Assembly (NCBI GenBank): GCA_003551805.1 | Contig: PUNR01000191.1 | Location: 1-5,952, forward strand | Origin: Loktanella sp. | GTDB taxonomy: Bacteria > Pseudomonadota > Alphaproteobacteria > Rhodobacterales > Rhodobacteraceae | Direction: 5' to 3' | Length of the DNA stretch: 5,952 bases | Part shown: piece after piece, positions 5,635 through 5,952 of the stretch | Layout of the letters: each line of letters begins with the position of its first letter | Position numbering within the stretch: the first letter of the stretch is position 1 | The notes under the pieces: model-generated | What the model was told of the DNA's origin: nothing | What the model saw: only the letters and a program-made list of their open reading frames with translations | Databases searched by the model: none | Made by a program: the position numbers and the translations under genes

Positions 5635-5952
5635 ATGTTCGACATCTGCCTGCCTGCACCTGCTTTTGCCCAGACCGATGCTGTAGCAAACCTGTTGCGC
5701 TTGCGCCGCCTGCGCGTGACACGAGATTTGGCCAACCCAAGCCACACATTGGTTCTGGGTGGCACGGATGCCCGCAAAGCCGCAGAAGAAGCGCGCCGGA
5801 TTGGTGCAAAGCGTGTGGTGCTGGTGGATGATGCAGCCACCGAATGGGCTGTGATCGACACAATGGGCGGGCGCATGGTCATGGTCGCCTTGCCCGATAA
5901 TGGCGGCGATCCTATGGCGGATGCAGGTCTGTTGTCCTTCGTCAATCTGTTG
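5635..5952 (+). CDS. Unrecognised rightward protein, N-terminal 106 residues, partial at window edge
   Basis: The frame is open from an ATG at 5635 to the end of the window, and the C-terminus is outside. GAGGG lies 8 bases before the ATG, behind the sigma-54 promoter. The first 35 residues or so are mixed, with an arginine-rich LLRLRRLRVTRD stretch. From about residue 38 a strand-helix-strand unit follows: HTLVLGGTDARKAAEEARRI, then AKRVVLVDDAATEW, then GGRMVMVALP. This resembles a nucleotide-binding alpha/beta fold, and weakly the N-terminal domain of electron transfer flavoprotein subunits. I would not assign it on this evidence. The early APAFAQ looks like a signal-peptidase site, but no hydrophobic core precedes it. 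Codon usage matches the che genes, and the opposing reading frame is rich in Arg and Ser, as expected of an antisense shadow. Confidence 0.75.
   Translation, partial: MFDICLPAPAFAQTDAVANLLRLRRLRVTRDLANPSHTLVLGGTDARKAAEEARRIGAKRVVLVDDAATEWAVIDTMGGRMVMVALPDNGGDPMADAGLLSFVNLL

Noticed and set aside
5635..5673. Signal peptide (APAFAQ) at the start of the rightward protein
   Set aside because: There is no hydrophobic core of normal length before the AxA-like site and no basic N-terminus, so export is not supported.
5571..5945. Minus-strand open frame of 124 codons opposite the rightward gene
   Set aside because: The translation is low-complexity Arg/Ser/Ala-rich; the plus-strand frame has a promoter, a ribosome binding site and a fold-like pattern.

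Overview
The window looks like chromosome of a Rhodobacterales-type alphaproteobacterium (Roseobacter/Rhodobacter relatives). This is inferred from moderately high GC, the layout of the chemotaxis genes, and a CheA that lacks its phosphotransfer domain, as in Rhodobacter sphaeroides CheA4. No 16S rRNA or other taxonomic marker is present, so the assignment is tentative.

About 5.3 kb of the minus strand is one chemotaxis operon. In transcription order it reads: a 102-residue unrecognised protein (5278-4970), a short CheA (4903-3686), CheR (3689-2883), CheB (2886-1756), CheW (1753-1232), and a methyl-accepting chemoreceptor that runs off the left edge (1172-1). The cheA/cheR and cheR/cheB junctions are ATGA overlaps, and cheB/cheW are 2 bases apart. 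The two wider gaps, after the small gene and after cheW, each hold a GC-rich hairpin. The receptor has a PAS-like N-terminus and no membrane segment, so it should sit in a cytoplasmic cluster. CheW couples it to CheA, while CheR and CheB methylate and demethylate it. No cheY, cheD or flagellar structural gene is visible.

CheA has the dimerisation, ATPase and CheW-binding domains but no P1 (HPt) or P2 domain. An in-frame stop just upstream of its start shows this is not a mis-called start. The kinase must therefore phosphorylate a histidine on another protein, and none in this window looks like an HPt.

From 5279 to 5634 is a 356-base divergent intergenic region. Its right end carries a strong match to a sigma-54 (-24/-12) promoter at 5583-5598, facing a rightward gene that starts at 5635 and leaves the window. 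An 18-base direct repeat (14/18 identical, 41 bases apart) lies about 75-130 bases upstream of that promoter, where enhancer sites for sigma-54 activators usually lie. The rightward gene is not recognised; its visible part resembles the start of a nucleotide-binding alpha/beta fold.
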